A stretch of DNA of 42,821 nucleotides from Clostridium tagluense (GCF_003865095.1 NZ_BHYK01000035.1:1-42821), one strand, 5' to 3'; positions 1 to 7,656 are shown, numbered from the stretch's first letter. Notes: generated by a model not told the origin, from the letters alone. Numbers and translations: made by a program.

Positions 1-240
1 AGGAGGTATTTTTCAAATTTTTACAGACTTGTCAAGTGTTTTATGCAGAAAAAATGGGGGAATCAACAAAAATTAATGATACTAGAAATGAGTAATCATA
101 GGAGCTAATGAGTTTCCGTGAAAGCTCATATAGATAGAGGGAGTAACTACGATTTAGTTATTGATACTTCTCATATCAGTATGGAAGAGGTAGTAGAAGA
201 TGTCTTAGATAAAATGAGAAGAGTGAGTGAGAAAGTATAA
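1..240 (+). pseudogene. 3' remnant of a probable nucleotide-kinase-like gene
   Basis: Frame 1 carries a plausible protein end from about base 112 to the TAA at 238-240, including NYDLVIDTSHISMEEVVEDV. This resembles the C-terminal part of cytidylate-kinase-like or related P-loop kinases, where an NYDL-hydrophobic-D/N-T/S stretch precedes a final helix. Upstream in the same frame are two adjacent stops (TAA 106, TGA 109), and no P-loop is visible before the window edge. I read it as a truncated, decayed gene whose start lies outside the window or is lost. Family assignment is weak; the protein-like character of the last 40 codons is clearer. Confidence 0.4.
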
Positions 241-381
241 AATTTCTTGGTGTACTATTAAGTGTGGTCTATTTAAAGTTTGTTCCGCGAAATATAAAAA
301 TAAAAAACATTCATAAATTCCTTCAATAATTAATACTATTAATAGTGATTAGAGAACAATAAACCAAAAGGGGGATTTAAA

Positions 382-558
382 ATGGGAAAAGAATTTCGCG
401 GTAGGGCTTTGTGGAAATTGCCATCGAGAGGAAGAGGAACTTGTCCTGTATGTAAGACTGAAAGAATAAAATTGTTGTATGATCTAATAATTATGGGCAG
501 TGGTGAAAAAATTAAGGTTTGTAAAAGATGTCAGCATAAAAAAATAGATAGTCTTTAA
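382..558 (+). CDS. Small zinc-ribbon protein, 58 aa
   Basis: A 58-codon ORF starts at ATG 382 behind an AGGGGGA ribosome-binding site and ends at TAA 556. The product has two cysteine pairs, CPVC at residues 21-24 and CKRC at 47-50, spaced as in a one-zinc ribbon, and is otherwise basic (MGKEFRGRALWKL at the start). No enzyme motif is present; a nucleic-acid-binding or structural zinc knuckle is the natural guess. A deleted copy of the palindromic repeat family follows about 20 bases after the stop. The good Shine-Dalgarno site, intact frame and conserved-looking cysteine pairs support a real gene; the function is unknown. Confidence 0.65.
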   Translation: MGKEFRGRALWKLPSRGRGTCPVCKTERIKLLYDLIIMGSGEKIKVCKRCQHKKIDSL

Positions 559-578
559 TAAAATAATAAAAGCATTAA

Positions 579-671
579 ATTTCTCCTGCGTGCCTTGCAA
601 TAAGAGTTTCAAACTGGAAATTTGATTAAGAAATTCTAATTGCAAGTCATTTTGGAGAAAGTACATACTTG
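579..671. repeat. Palindromic repeat family, copy A (internally deleted)
   Basis: The left end TTTCTCCTGCGTGCCTTGCA is followed by a short core with AAGAAATTCTAAT and then the right end TTGCAAGTCATTTTGGAGAAA, which is roughly the reverse complement of the left end. The long hairpin interior seen in the copies at 4977 and 28668 is missing, so this is a deletion derivative of about 90 bp. It lies between the zinc-ribbon gene and the convergent diguanylate cyclase gene. Confidence 0.7.
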
Positions 672-793
672 TTTTATTAATTGTCATCTGCCCTGACCTG
701 CTTACGGGGATTTGTAATGTAGTAGACTAAGAGTCTGTAAAATAATCTACAACGGGTTCACCCATTTGAACAATTTCATTATATACCTCCATT

Positions 794-3094
794 TTAAGTT
801 ACTATTAAAGTGTCCAAGTTTATTGACACAACTTGATTTTTACCCAGAGATTTCGCCTGGTACAGTGCTTTATCCGCCTCTATAAATAAATAATCCAAAT
901 CTTGTATTGTTGGAGTAATTGAAGCAACTCCAATGCTTAGGGCTATAGGTATTGAACCTGATGCCCTAGTAATCATAGGATTGTTTTCTACAGCACTTCG
1001 TAGGGTTTCACCAATTATTTCTGCAGATTCAAAAGAGGTAGCGGGTAATAGAACAATAAATTCTTCACCACCAAAACGACCTAAAATATGACTATTACTT
1101 AAAGTTTCAGAGCAAATTTTAGAAAGATGCTTTAATACTAGGTCACCAGTATAGTGACCTAAATTGTCATTGATTTTTTTGAAATCGTCAATGTCCATCA
1201 TAATGCCTGAAATAGTCTGTGCAAATGATTTTGCTTTATCAAAGTTTATATTTGCAAGTTCAAAAAAACTGCGTCTGTTGTACAAGCTAGTTAGCGGGTC
1301 TATGCTAGCTAGCTGCTTAGTTTTACCATGTAATTTAGCGTTTTCTATAGCCATTCCTGCATGGCATGCAAAGTATAAAGCTATGTCACAGTGATACTTA
1401 GTATAAATATTCTTTTGGGTTGAATCTAATGTTAAGATACCCACAATTTCGTTTTTAAACAGTATAGGTATTCCCATCCAACTTTCAATAGTAAAATTAT
1501 CTATAAATAGACTAAAACGAGGATCTTCTTTAACATCAGAAACTAATAATGTAGTTTTAGTTTTACATATTTCTTTAAATAGATTGTCATCCTCTTTATT
1601 AATAGAAATTTTATATATCTCTTCCACATTTTCAAATCCATTTCCAGCCATAACATTAAAACGGTTATTTTCTTCCATGAAAAATGATGCACTGTCATAA
1701 GGTACTAATTCTTTTAAGTTTTCTAATAATTTATCTAAAACTTCTTGTAAATTCAAGGTAGAATTTAAGAGTAAGGTAACTTTTGTAAGTTTTTCTGCTA
1801 ATAGATACTGTTCTTTTTCCTTAGATAAATTTTCTATTTTTCTGTAAGCTTTAGATTCATTCATTGCCAACATAAAAGCATTTAAAAGTATGAGAAGTAA
1901 GAATCCTGATAGTGAATAGTCGTTGATATTATTCAAACCTAGATATCGTAGTATGGACATAGCGATTATTGCAATGGGTACTAAACAACTAATTGAAATA
2001 ATTAGGTTCTCCTGTTTTTTACTATGATATGATTTTAATATAATAAAAGCAGCATAAATAATCATTAACAAAGTGTATATTTGAAAAATAATAAGGAACT
2101 TTGAGGACAGCAGTGGGGGTATAAAAATAGTAGTAGTTATAAAGAAAAAACAAAAAAGTTTGCAACCATTTATAATCCATTTTGAATAATTATTTTTAAA
2201 AAGTATATGTATGTAATTTATCATAAAATAAACTCCAACATAAAAAGTTAAGTATTTTAGTTTGATATCCAAGCTATAGCTTAAGTTATTATACATGGTG
2301 AAAAAGTATTTATTGCCAACAGTTAAGGCTATTAAGGATAAAGTTATACAGAGGGCACCAAAATACAATTTAGGAGTATCATCTGTTCTAAAAGCATATA
2401 GCCATAATTGATACAAGCCCATTATAAGCAATACACCGAAGTAAAGAATTTCAAGAGCGATGGAAGCCTCTCTTTTATTAGCCATTTGAGATTGCGTTCC
2501 TAGACAAATTTTGTGTTGGGTACCACCATTTCTAAAATTATAATTTGATACTTGAAGTACTAAATGAATTTTATTACTTTTATTCATAAAATAACTTGTT
2601 AGAGGTATAGTGCTTGGGCATTCTGAAGAAGCGCTTGTACCAACAATTCCATTAGAGGCAAAGAGGTCTCCATTAACCCATAATTTATATGCAGATAACA
2701 TAGAAGGTACACTTATACCTAAAAGGGTGTTTTTATATTTATCATTTAATTTTATTGTTAAAGTATATGTAGCATAGCCATTAGAACTGTAATCTTTATT
2801 GTATTTATTCCACTCCATAGGCATTTCTATATAAGATGGAAGTGGTGAGCTAGTAGCAAAATCTTCTGGTGTCAATAATTGCTGCCAGTAAAATTCCCAT
2901 TGACCTCCAAGGGAAGTATAGCCATCTTTATGGAAATTCCAATTTGAAAGCTCTAATGCACCTTTTTGAGCGTTAATATTGGATGAGGTACTTGCGTTGC
3001 TTAATTTATTTAATGTGAAAATTGTATATAATAATGCTGCTAAAATAATAATAGATAAAGTAATTATTAGTGATTTTTCTTTTTTTAGCATCAT
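794..3094 (-). CDS. Membrane-bound diguanylate cyclase (7TM, GAF, GGDEF)
   Basis: This 766-residue protein has an N-terminal membrane segment (about 10-29), an extracytoplasmic sensor region (about 45-205, with GGQWEFYW typical of 7TMR-DISM-type sensors), about seven membrane segments (210-420), a GAF domain (about 445-590) and a C-terminal GGDEF domain (about 605-757). The active-site loop reads GGEEF at 675-679, so GTP condensation to cyclic di-GMP is expected. The usual RxxD inhibitory site a few residues upstream is absent (LSNSH occupies it), so product inhibition through an I-site is unlikely. The ligand is unknown. The start has AGGAGG six bases upstream; a second ATG follows directly. 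The gene stands alone on the minus strand. Family assignment is firm; signal and target are not known. Confidence 0.9.
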   Translation of the reverse strand: MMLKKEKSLIITLSIIILAALLYTIFTLNKLSNASTSSNINAQKGALELSNWNFHKDGYTSLGGQWEFYWQQLLTPEDFATSSPLPSYIEMPMEWNKYNKDYSSNGYATYTLTIKLNDKYKNTLLGISVPSMLSAYKLWVNGDLFASNGIVGTSASSECPSTIPLTSYFMNKSNKIHLVLQVSNYNFRNGGTQHKICLGTQSQMANKREASIALEILYFGVLLIMGLYQLWLYAFRTDDTPKLYFGALCITLSLIALTVGNKYFFTMYNNLSYSLDIKLKYLTFYVGVYFMINYIHILFKNNYSKWIINGCKLFCFFFITTTIFIPPLLSSKFLIIFQIYTLLMIIYAAFIILKSYHSKKQENLIISISCLVPIAIIAMSILRYLGLNNINDYSLSGFLLLILLNAFMLAMNESKAYRKIENLSKEKEQYLLAEKLTKVTLLLNSTLNLQEVLDKLLENLKELVPYDSASFFMEENNRFNVMAGNGFENVEEIYKISINKEDDNLFKEICKTKTTLLVSDVKEDPRFSLFIDNFTIESWMGIPILFKNEIVGILTLDSTQKNIYTKYHCDIALYFACHAGMAIENAKLHGKTKQLASIDPLTSLYNRRSFFELANINFDKAKSFAQTISGIMMDIDDFKKINDNLGHYTGDLVLKHLSKICSETLSNSHILGRFGGEEFIVLLPATSFESAEIIGETLRSAVENNPMITRASGSIPIALSIGVASITPTIQDLDYLFIEADKALYQAKSLGKNQVVSINLDTLIVT

Positions 3095-3602
3095 AATTTG
3101 CCTCCTAATGTATAGAATTAGTCTATTTTACATATTATAGTTATTATTTTATATTAATATTGTAAACTTGTCAGCATTTTTTCTCTAACTTAACATTTTT
3201 ATGTATTGAAATTCATAATAGCTATTTATAATTAAAGAAATTTGTAATAAAGGAAGCTATAAAATATAGGAAAAGTATATTACTACAAAAAAAATTGTAG
3301 TAATATACTTCTTTTGTTTATTTATGAACATTAATTTGAAAAGATTTTTGTTATATTTCAAATTTTTTTAAATGAATATTCTATTGAAAATTGTGGAACT
3401 AACTTTTTTAAAGCAATTGTAATATGCATGCTCTTTAAATCTAACCGGAAACTTTTATAATAGATAAAAAATATAGAAATAAAAAATTCACGCAAAGTTT
3501 ACAAAGTATGAAATCCATTACTTAAAAAATTCCATGATATACTTTAAAGAGATTTAATCACGTTAAGTGATTTTTAAGAAATGTGTTACATGGAGGTTAT
3601 GA
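3095..3602. other. 508-bp divergent intergenic region with a perfect hairpin
   Basis: No ORF with a ribosome-binding site is visible. It separates the divergently read cyclase and HAD genes. At 3273-3310 there is a perfect 16-bp inverted repeat (AAGTATATTACTACAA and its complement) with a six-A loop. An extended -10 promoter, TGATATACT, lies at 3535-3543, and a small hairpin (AATCAC/GTGATT, 3556-3572) sits in the leader of the HAD gene. Confidence 0.6.
3535..3543 (+). promoter_or_regulatory. Extended -10 promoter for the HAD phosphatase gene
   Basis: TGATATACT matches the extended -10 form (TG-N-TATAAT with one mismatch) and lies about 60 bases before the start codon. No good -35 is seen at 17 bases spacing. 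This is a prediction from sequence only. Confidence 0.4.
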
Positions 3603-4427
3603 ATGTATAAATTAATAGCAATAGATATGGATGGAACCTTATTAAGTGATGAAAAGAAAATTTCGCCAGCGAATTATGAAGCAATACAACAAGCGAGAGA
3701 AAATGGAGTGAAAGTCGTAATAGCATCAGGAAGACCTTTAGTTGGTTTTAAAAAATATTTAGAACAACTTAATTTAGTTTCCGAGGATGATTATGCAGTA
3801 GCTTTTAACGGAGCCCTTGTTCAAAGCTCTCAAGGTGGGGAAATAATATCTAAAACAACATTAACTCTCCAAGATTATAAAGATTTGTACAAGCTAAGCA
3901 AAGAGCTAAACGTTAATATACATGCATTAACAGAGACTAGTGTGATTTCTCCTAAAGATACTATATACACTAGGGGAGAGGCTGAAATGAATGGTATTTC
4001 TAACGAAATAATTGCTGTGGAAGATGTAGCTGTAGATACTACTATAGTAAAAGTCATGTTTGTGGACAAGCCAGAAATAATAGAGGAAATAATGCAAAAG
4101 ATTCCTGAAGAGGTAAGTAGCAAGTATACAGTAGTTAGAAGTGCACCTTTCTACTTAGAGTTTCTTGATAAATCAGTTAATAAAGGTGCAGGAGTAGCTG
4201 CCCTTGCAAAAAAACTTAATATTAAGCAAGAAGAGGTTATATGCATAGGTGATGCAGGCAATGATATTCATATGATTAAATATGCTGGACTAGGAGTTGC
4301 TATGGGAAATGCCTTCCCAGAAGTTAAAAAAATTGCCAACTTTATAACTAAAACTAATGAGGAAGATGGAGTAGCATATATAATTAATAAGTTCATTTTG
4401 AATGGCGAAGAAGCTTTTGCGGTATAA
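3603..4427 (+). CDS. Cof-type HAD-superfamily phosphatase
   Basis: A 274-residue cytoplasmic hydrolase of the Cof/YidA (HAD class IIB) family. Motif I is DMDGTLL with nucleophile D8 and acid D10; motif II is the SGR after VVIAS; a lysine in NKGAGVAAL serves as motif III; motif IV is GDAGND at 216-221, supplying the magnesium-binding aspartates. The stretch between motifs II and III is the family's cap domain. Known relatives dephosphorylate sugar phosphates, flavin mononucleotide or similar small phosphates, so the substrate cannot be named here. The start has TGGAGG seven bases upstream. It appears monocistronic: a new promoter begins only about 25 bases after its stop. Confidence 0.9.
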   Translation: MYKLIAIDMDGTLLSDEKKISPANYEAIQQARENGVKVVIASGRPLVGFKKYLEQLNLVSEDDYAVAFNGALVQSSQGGEIISKTTLTLQDYKDLYKLSKELNVNIHALTETSVISPKDTIYTRGEAEMNGISNEIIAVEDVAVDTTIVKVMFVDKPEIIEEIMQKIPEEVSSKYTVVRSAPFYLEFLDKSVNKGAGVAALAKKLNIKQEEVICIGDAGNDIHMIKYAGLGVAMGNAFPEVKKIANFITKTNEEDGVAYIINKFILNGEEAFAV

Positions 4428-4450
4428 TTAATATTAAATAATAATGGTTG

Positions 4451-4479
4451 TTGACAATAAGATTTAATTAGTATATAAT
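4451..4479 (+). promoter_or_regulatory. Consensus sigma-A promoter with no following ORF
   Basis: TTGACA (4451-4456) and TATAAT (4474-4479) are separated by exactly 17 bases, so both hexamers and the spacer match consensus. Transcription would start near 4486. No ORF follows before a terminator ending at about 4614, so it most likely drives a small RNA. Confidence 0.85.
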
Positions 4480-4485
4480 AAAAAC

Positions 4486-4614
4486 ATAGAAACTGTTAAT
4501 TCAGTTTGTATTGATCATCTTTATCCCCCCAGTTAAAGACAAAATTAATACAAAAAAACTTTTTCAAACAAATATCGAAAAGCTAGTAAAAGTCCAATTA
4601 CTAGCTTTTTTTTA
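4486..4614 (+). ncRNA. Candidate small regulatory RNA, about 130 nt
   Basis: The interval runs from the predicted start of a perfect promoter to a strong Rho-independent terminator and has no ORF with a ribosome-binding site on the plus strand. Near the middle (about 4520-4533) is an open C-run, TTTATCCCCCCAGTT, flanked by A/T-rich sequence. Such C-rich single-stranded stretches in Firmicute sRNAs often pair with purine-rich Shine-Dalgarno sites, and several leaders in this window carry GGGGG. Promoter, terminator and lack of coding are seen directly; a trans-acting antisense role is inference. A short leader or a lost gene is the main alternative. Confidence 0.6.
4578..4614 (+). terminator. 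Rho-independent terminator of the candidate sRNA
   Basis: A 12-bp perfect stem, AAAAGCTAGTAA and its complement, with an 8-base loop, runs into eight T residues (4606-4613). Confidence 0.85.
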
Positions 4615-4667
4615 TTTATAAACAATCACAATTTTGCCGGAAAAATCTGTAAACTGCTTTAGGATTC

Positions 4668-4676
4668 TGATATAAT
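4668..4676 (+). promoter_or_regulatory. Extended -10 promoter before the small membrane protein
   Basis: TGATATAAT is a perfect extended -10 element. The -35 region is poor. Transcription would begin near 4683, about 30 bases before the best start codon of the next gene. Confidence 0.55.
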
Positions 4677-4714
4677 ACAGAGGAATACAGAGGCTTACTG
4701 ATACATATATAGAT

Positions 4715-4957
4715 TTGGGTCATGGAAAGTTTAGTGAGATTAAAAAAGTTAAGCTTAGAGCTGTAACGAATAAAATAGATTGGTATGGATTTATGAGTTT
4801 TGTTATTTTTAAAACTATCCCCTTTTTCTGGATACCAGCACATACAATAACTTTTTTATTGCCAGGTGAGTATAGAGTTCTTATGGCTGCATTTTTATCC
4901 TTGGCTTTGGGTATAATTTTAGCTTATTCAAAAAGGAAAAATGTTAAAATTGTGTAG
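4715..4957 (+). CDS. Small membrane protein of unknown function
   Basis: The product is about 80 residues: a short basic cytoplasmic stretch, then hydrophobic segments at about 27-48 (including FKTIPFFWIPAHTITF) and 53-70, and a basic tail. I have seen this kind of conserved small membrane protein in anaerobes but can give no function. The start is uncertain: TTG 4715 has no clear ribosome-binding site, and the frame is open back to a TAA at 4673, with an AGAGG tandem motif at about 4678-4693. Since the promoter would start transcription near 4683, only a short extension is possible. A palindromic repeat copy begins 20 bases after the stop. Confidence 0.6.
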   Translation: MGHGKFSEIKKVKLRAVTNKIDWYGFMSFVIFKTIPFFWIPAHTITFLLPGEYRVLMAAFLSLALGIILAYSKRKNVKIV

Positions 4958-4976
4958 GGGATAAAAAGGTGGTAAG

Positions 4977-5206
4977 TTTCTCCTGCGTGACTTGCAATAA
5001 GAGCTCGGGACTAGAAATTCCATTAAGAAATTCTAATATTTTGCTAATATAAAATTCTCTAGCACTCACACTCGCCTTCCTGGCTCGGGTTCGCTAGCCT
5101 GCCGTCCTGGCAGGCTTACGAGAATTTTATATTCGCAAAATATGAATTTCTAAATGGAATTTCAATAGTCTTTTCGCTTCTTATTGCAAGTCACTACGGG
5201 GAAAAT
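4977..5206. repeat. Palindromic repeat family, copy B (full length)
   Basis: A 230-bp near-palindrome. Ends: TTTCTCCTGCGTGACTTGCA on the left and TTGCAAGTCACTACGGGGAAA on the right. Interior arms pair over long stretches, for example TAAAATTCTC (5050-5059) with GAGAATTTTA (5120-5129), and ATATTTTGC (5036-5044) with GCAAAATAT (5135-5143). The apex is GCCTGCC-GTCCT-GGCAGGC (5097-5115). No ORF lies inside. It fills most of the gap between the small membrane protein and the deoxynucleoside kinase. Confidence 0.85.
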
Positions 5207-5350
5207 TCATGCTTACTATTCCCCAGGGGGACATAATAATTATTAATGGGTAGGCGTCTTGAGTTGTTTATAGAAATCAAATTTTAGAATGAAAGTACTT
5301 AGAAGATACGCAGTTTTATACCTAAAAGTATATAAGAGGAGTATAAGATT

Positions 5351-6007
5351 ATGGGGTTTTACGAGAGGGCACTAAGTAAGATAAATAGAGGAGGAAACTG
5401 GGATATGATAGTTATCGATGGAGTAGTTGGCGTAGGGAAGACCACACTTATGAATATAATGTCAGAAAAAGGCTATGTACGTTTTGAGGAGCCAGTGGTG
5501 GATAATCCTATATTAGAAAAATTTTATTATGACAGAGAGAGATATAGTTTTCCACTTCAAATATTTTTCCTAAATAAAAGGTTTAAGCATATTAAGGAAG
5601 CTTCAAAAGTAAAAGATGCAGTTATGGATCGAAGTATTTATGGAGATGTGATTTTTGCGAAAATGTTAAAGGATTCAGGTGAGATGTGCAATGAAGAATT
5701 TGAGTTATATGCTGAACTGTTCGAGAATATGATCGAACATTGTAAGGCGCCAAAACTGCTTGTATATCTTGAAACCTCTGTGGATGCAGCTATGGATAAG
5801 ATAAATAAAAGAGGCAGAGAGTATGAGAAAATTGTGGAACGTGAATATTGGGAAAAGCTAAATTCTAATTATAGAGCTTATTTTGAACAATATAATATAT
5901 CACCAATTTTAAAGATAAATGTGGAAGGATTAGATTTTGAAAATAATGAAAAAGATAAAAAATATGTGCTGGGGCTTATAGAGGAGGCACTGGGAAAAAT
6001 AAAGTAA
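5351..6007 (+). CDS. Deoxynucleoside kinase (dNK family)
   Basis: The protein transfers phosphate from a nucleoside triphosphate to a deoxynucleoside in the salvage pathway. It has a P-loop, GVVGVGKT (residues 24-31 from this start), a DRSIYGD motif like the DRS substrate-binding motif of deoxyguanosine/deoxyadenosine kinases, and an RGREYE lid-type stretch near residue 157. Two starts are possible. ATG 5351 has AGGAG nine bases upstream; ATG 5405 has a strong AGGAGG ten bases upstream and begins MIVIDGVVG, where relatives usually begin. I list the longer form but regard 5405 (about 200 residues) as equally likely. A fragment of the palindromic repeat begins four bases after the stop. Confidence 0.85.
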   Translation: MGFYERALSKINRGGNWDMIVIDGVVGVGKTTLMNIMSEKGYVRFEEPVVDNPILEKFYYDRERYSFPLQIFFLNKRFKHIKEASKVKDAVMDRSIYGDVIFAKMLKDSGEMCNEEFELYAELFENMIEHCKAPKLLVYLETSVDAAMDKINKRGREYEKIVEREYWEKLNSNYRAYFEQYNISPILKINVEGLDFENNEKDKKYVLGLIEEALGKIK

Positions 6008-6010
6008 GAA

Positions 6011-6056
6011 ATCGACGGAGTGCCTTGCAATAAGAGTTTGGAACTGGAGATTTCAT
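6011..6056. repeat. Palindromic repeat family, copy C (left-end fragment)
   Basis: GGAGTGCCTTGCAATAAGAG followed by TTTGGAACTGGAGATTTCAT matches the left end of copies A, B and E, then the similarity stops. No right end follows. Confidence 0.6.
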
Positions 6057-6128
6057 AAATAATATTTAGCCGGTATTTTAAGTACACTTTTGGGTATTCC
6101 TAATGATTATAAATATACTATAATATTG

Positions 6129-6157
6129 TTGTACTGTTTGTTTATGAGGAGTATAAT
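6129..6157 (+). promoter_or_regulatory. Promoter of the structured leader or RNA at 6164
   Basis: TTGTAC (6129-6134), 17 bases, then a perfect TATAAT (6152-6157). The -35 matches consensus only in its first three bases. Predicted start is near 6164. Confidence 0.5.
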
Positions 6158-6163
6158 AGGGTA

Positions 6164-6352
6164 TATAGACTTTTAAAATATTTAAGTCTTGTGAGGGAAT
6201 AAGCGAACAGCCCCGCACTCTCGCCTAGGAGACAATAAATATACTGGGAGCTTAGCCGATTAGGGCATAAAATACTAATATGCTGTTCATTTTATTAGAA
6301 TATATGTTTTTTTAGGAGTCTTAACTTTTATTAGTTAAGACTTTATTAGTAT
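6164..6352 (+). ncRNA. Candidate structured RNA before the PBECR4-like gene
   Basis: No ORF is visible. Several stems are: AGACTT (6167-6172) with AAGTCT (6184-6189); GAACAGC (6205-6211) with GCTGTTC (6282-6288), enclosing a GC-rich core unlike the surrounding AT-rich DNA; and a perfect 10-bp hairpin at 6317-6342. AAGTCTT at 6184-6190 could instead pair with AAGACTT (6337-6343), the 3' arm of the last hairpin, giving two exclusive folds. That pattern fits an attenuator or riboswitch. A free-standing RNA of about 190 nt (6S-like in size) or an RNA antitoxin are alternatives. I do not recognise it as a named class. Confidence 0.45.
6317..6344 (+). terminator. Hairpin, weak terminator or attenuator
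   Basis: AGTCTTAACT and its exact complement AGTTAAGACT with a 6-base loop, followed by TTTATTAG rather than a long T-run. It lies about 75 bases before the next start codon. Confidence 0.5.
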
Positions 6353-6416
6353 CACAAGGCATTATAAAATATTTATACTTAGGATAGTTTTTTACGACAT
6401 TCCTTATGGAGGGAAT

Positions 6417-7100
6417 ATGCTAACTACAGATGAGCTATTAAATTTAAATAGGTTACCCAAGATTTCTGAAATTTCTTTGAAGCTTTTGCAAGAGTTTTAT
6501 GATATATATATTTGCCCTAACATATATATGCTTCAGCTAGAAAACAAGGATATAATCAAGTTGGAATTTTTAGATGTTAATCTTTGTCATTTGATGGGGT
6601 TCCAACATATAGTGCCCTATAAGTCAAAAAAATTCTATAGTGGTGAAAATGGTTATATGGGTGTTTTTAATGAGGATATAACTATTAAAAAGTTAAGAAG
6701 CATAGATGAAAGAAAATTTTCTAGAGATAAGGACAAAATTCTTTGCTTTTCATGCATTTATAAACTATTGAGGCATTGTGAAATTATAAGATTTAATAAT
6801 ATTACAGGTCATTCTAAGGTATCTTGCGAATTTATCCTGTATGATACTCACTATGGACGTAGGATACATCTGGGTATTGAAAAGGATGAGAAAAGAGAAA
6901 TGTACTATCCACGTACTTTAATCGTTGAAAGAGACAATAGTGATAGGTTTATTATTGATCAAGAGTACATAAAGATTGTAAATACGAAAATCATTTCTAA
7001 ACACCCTTTTAAATCAGAATTAGAGGTTGCAGCAACTATTGAGAGTAAGCAACAAGGAAAGAAAAATAAAATATTAAAAAGAAAAAACAAGCAAATTTAG
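6417..7100 (+). CDS. PBECR4-like nuclease-domain protein
   Basis: A 227-residue soluble protein, basic at its C-terminus (GKKNKILKRKNK). The order of motifs recalls the PBECR4 family (phage Barnase/EndoU/colicin/RelE-like nuclease domain): YMLQLENKDIIKLEFLDVN and NLCHLMGF at about 39-62, a central lysine-rich part, then SKVSCEFILYDTHYGRRIHL (about 137-156) and the YYPRTLIVERD strand (about 165-175). This is from memory of the family pattern, and no catalytic residues are assigned. The start ATG 6417 follows GGAGGG by only about three bases, closer than usual. A structured RNA and hairpin lie directly upstream, and a terminator overlaps the stop. It may be a toxin-like RNase or a domesticated phage-derived gene. 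Confidence 0.6.
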   Translation: MLTTDELLNLNRLPKISEISLKLLQEFYDIYICPNIYMLQLENKDIIKLEFLDVNLCHLMGFQHIVPYKSKKFYSGENGYMGVFNEDITIKKLRSIDERKFSRDKDKILCFSCIYKLLRHCEIIRFNNITGHSKVSCEFILYDTHYGRRIHLGIEKDEKREMYYPRTLIVERDNSDRFIIDQEYIKIVNTKIISKHPFKSELEVAATIESKQQGKKNKILKRKNKQI

Positions 7101-7129
7101 AAGTTATATTTCTAGATTTGCCTGTTTTT
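7085..7129 (+). terminator. Terminator overlapping the end of the PBECR4-like gene
   Basis: An imperfect stem of about 16 bp (AACAAGCAAAT...AGAA with TTCT...ATTTGCCTGTT) and a 6-base loop ends in TTTTTA. The left arm includes the last codons of the gene. Confidence 0.65.
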
Positions 7130-7183
7130 AATTTATAGAAAATCAATAAAATTTATAAATTCTATGCTTGAATATTTTACCTC

Positions 7184-7417
7184 TTATGTTAATCCGCTCA
7201 TAATTTTATCCTTTAATATTTCAATGTTAAATTCTCTATCAGCTTGTTTTTCTCTTGATTCATTAACTTTTTGAGGTGAAGCAATGTCAGAGTGCTCTTC
7301 AAGATGTCGCTTTGTTCTAGTATGGCTTTCTACTAAGTTTTCAAGTTCCTCTATTCTATTAGATTTTTCGATTTTATTACGCTATTCGCTGATGTATTTA
7401 TCTTTATTACGTGGCAT
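7184..7417 (-). pseudogene. Small coiled-coil protein gene interrupted by one amber stop
   Basis: On the minus strand an excellent ribosome-binding site (AGAGGAGG) precedes ATG 7417. The frame reads MPRNKDKYISE, then TAG at 7384-7382, then runs without another stop to TAA at 7186-7184. The whole is 78 codons: a highly charged, probably helical protein (RNKIEKSNRIEELENLVE follows the TAG). One base change would restore it. No start codon with a ribosome-binding site lies after the TAG. I read this as a recent point-mutation pseudogene; amber read-through or a sequencing error are the alternatives. The function is unknown. Confidence 0.6.
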
Positions 7418-7656
7418 GAAAAGTCCTCCTCTTTTTTTAAATTCATCTTTTTTAGTTTGTTTTTTTTAACCTATTATAATACTAGGTAATGATTAGAGTT
7501 TAACATTTAATATTTTACTCAAAATATTGTAAAGTTTGTATTGAAATCTATAAATTTTATTTAAAAGCGATATAAGTATATACATTATCATCAAGGAATA
7601 GTAAGATAGGCATTAATTGTCGCTATTTTCAAAGAAAAAGAGTTAGGAGTGTTAAA

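Noticed and set aside
727-792. Minus-strand 21-codon ORF after the cyclase gene, with MGEPVVDYF resembling a HEAT-repeat piece
   Set aside because: It is too short, has no ribosome-binding site for the longer start, and has no homologous context; at most a remnant.
6164-6352. tRNA, tmRNA, SRP RNA or RNase P RNA in the structured region
   Set aside because: None of their invariant motifs are present; a 6S-like RNA cannot be excluded.
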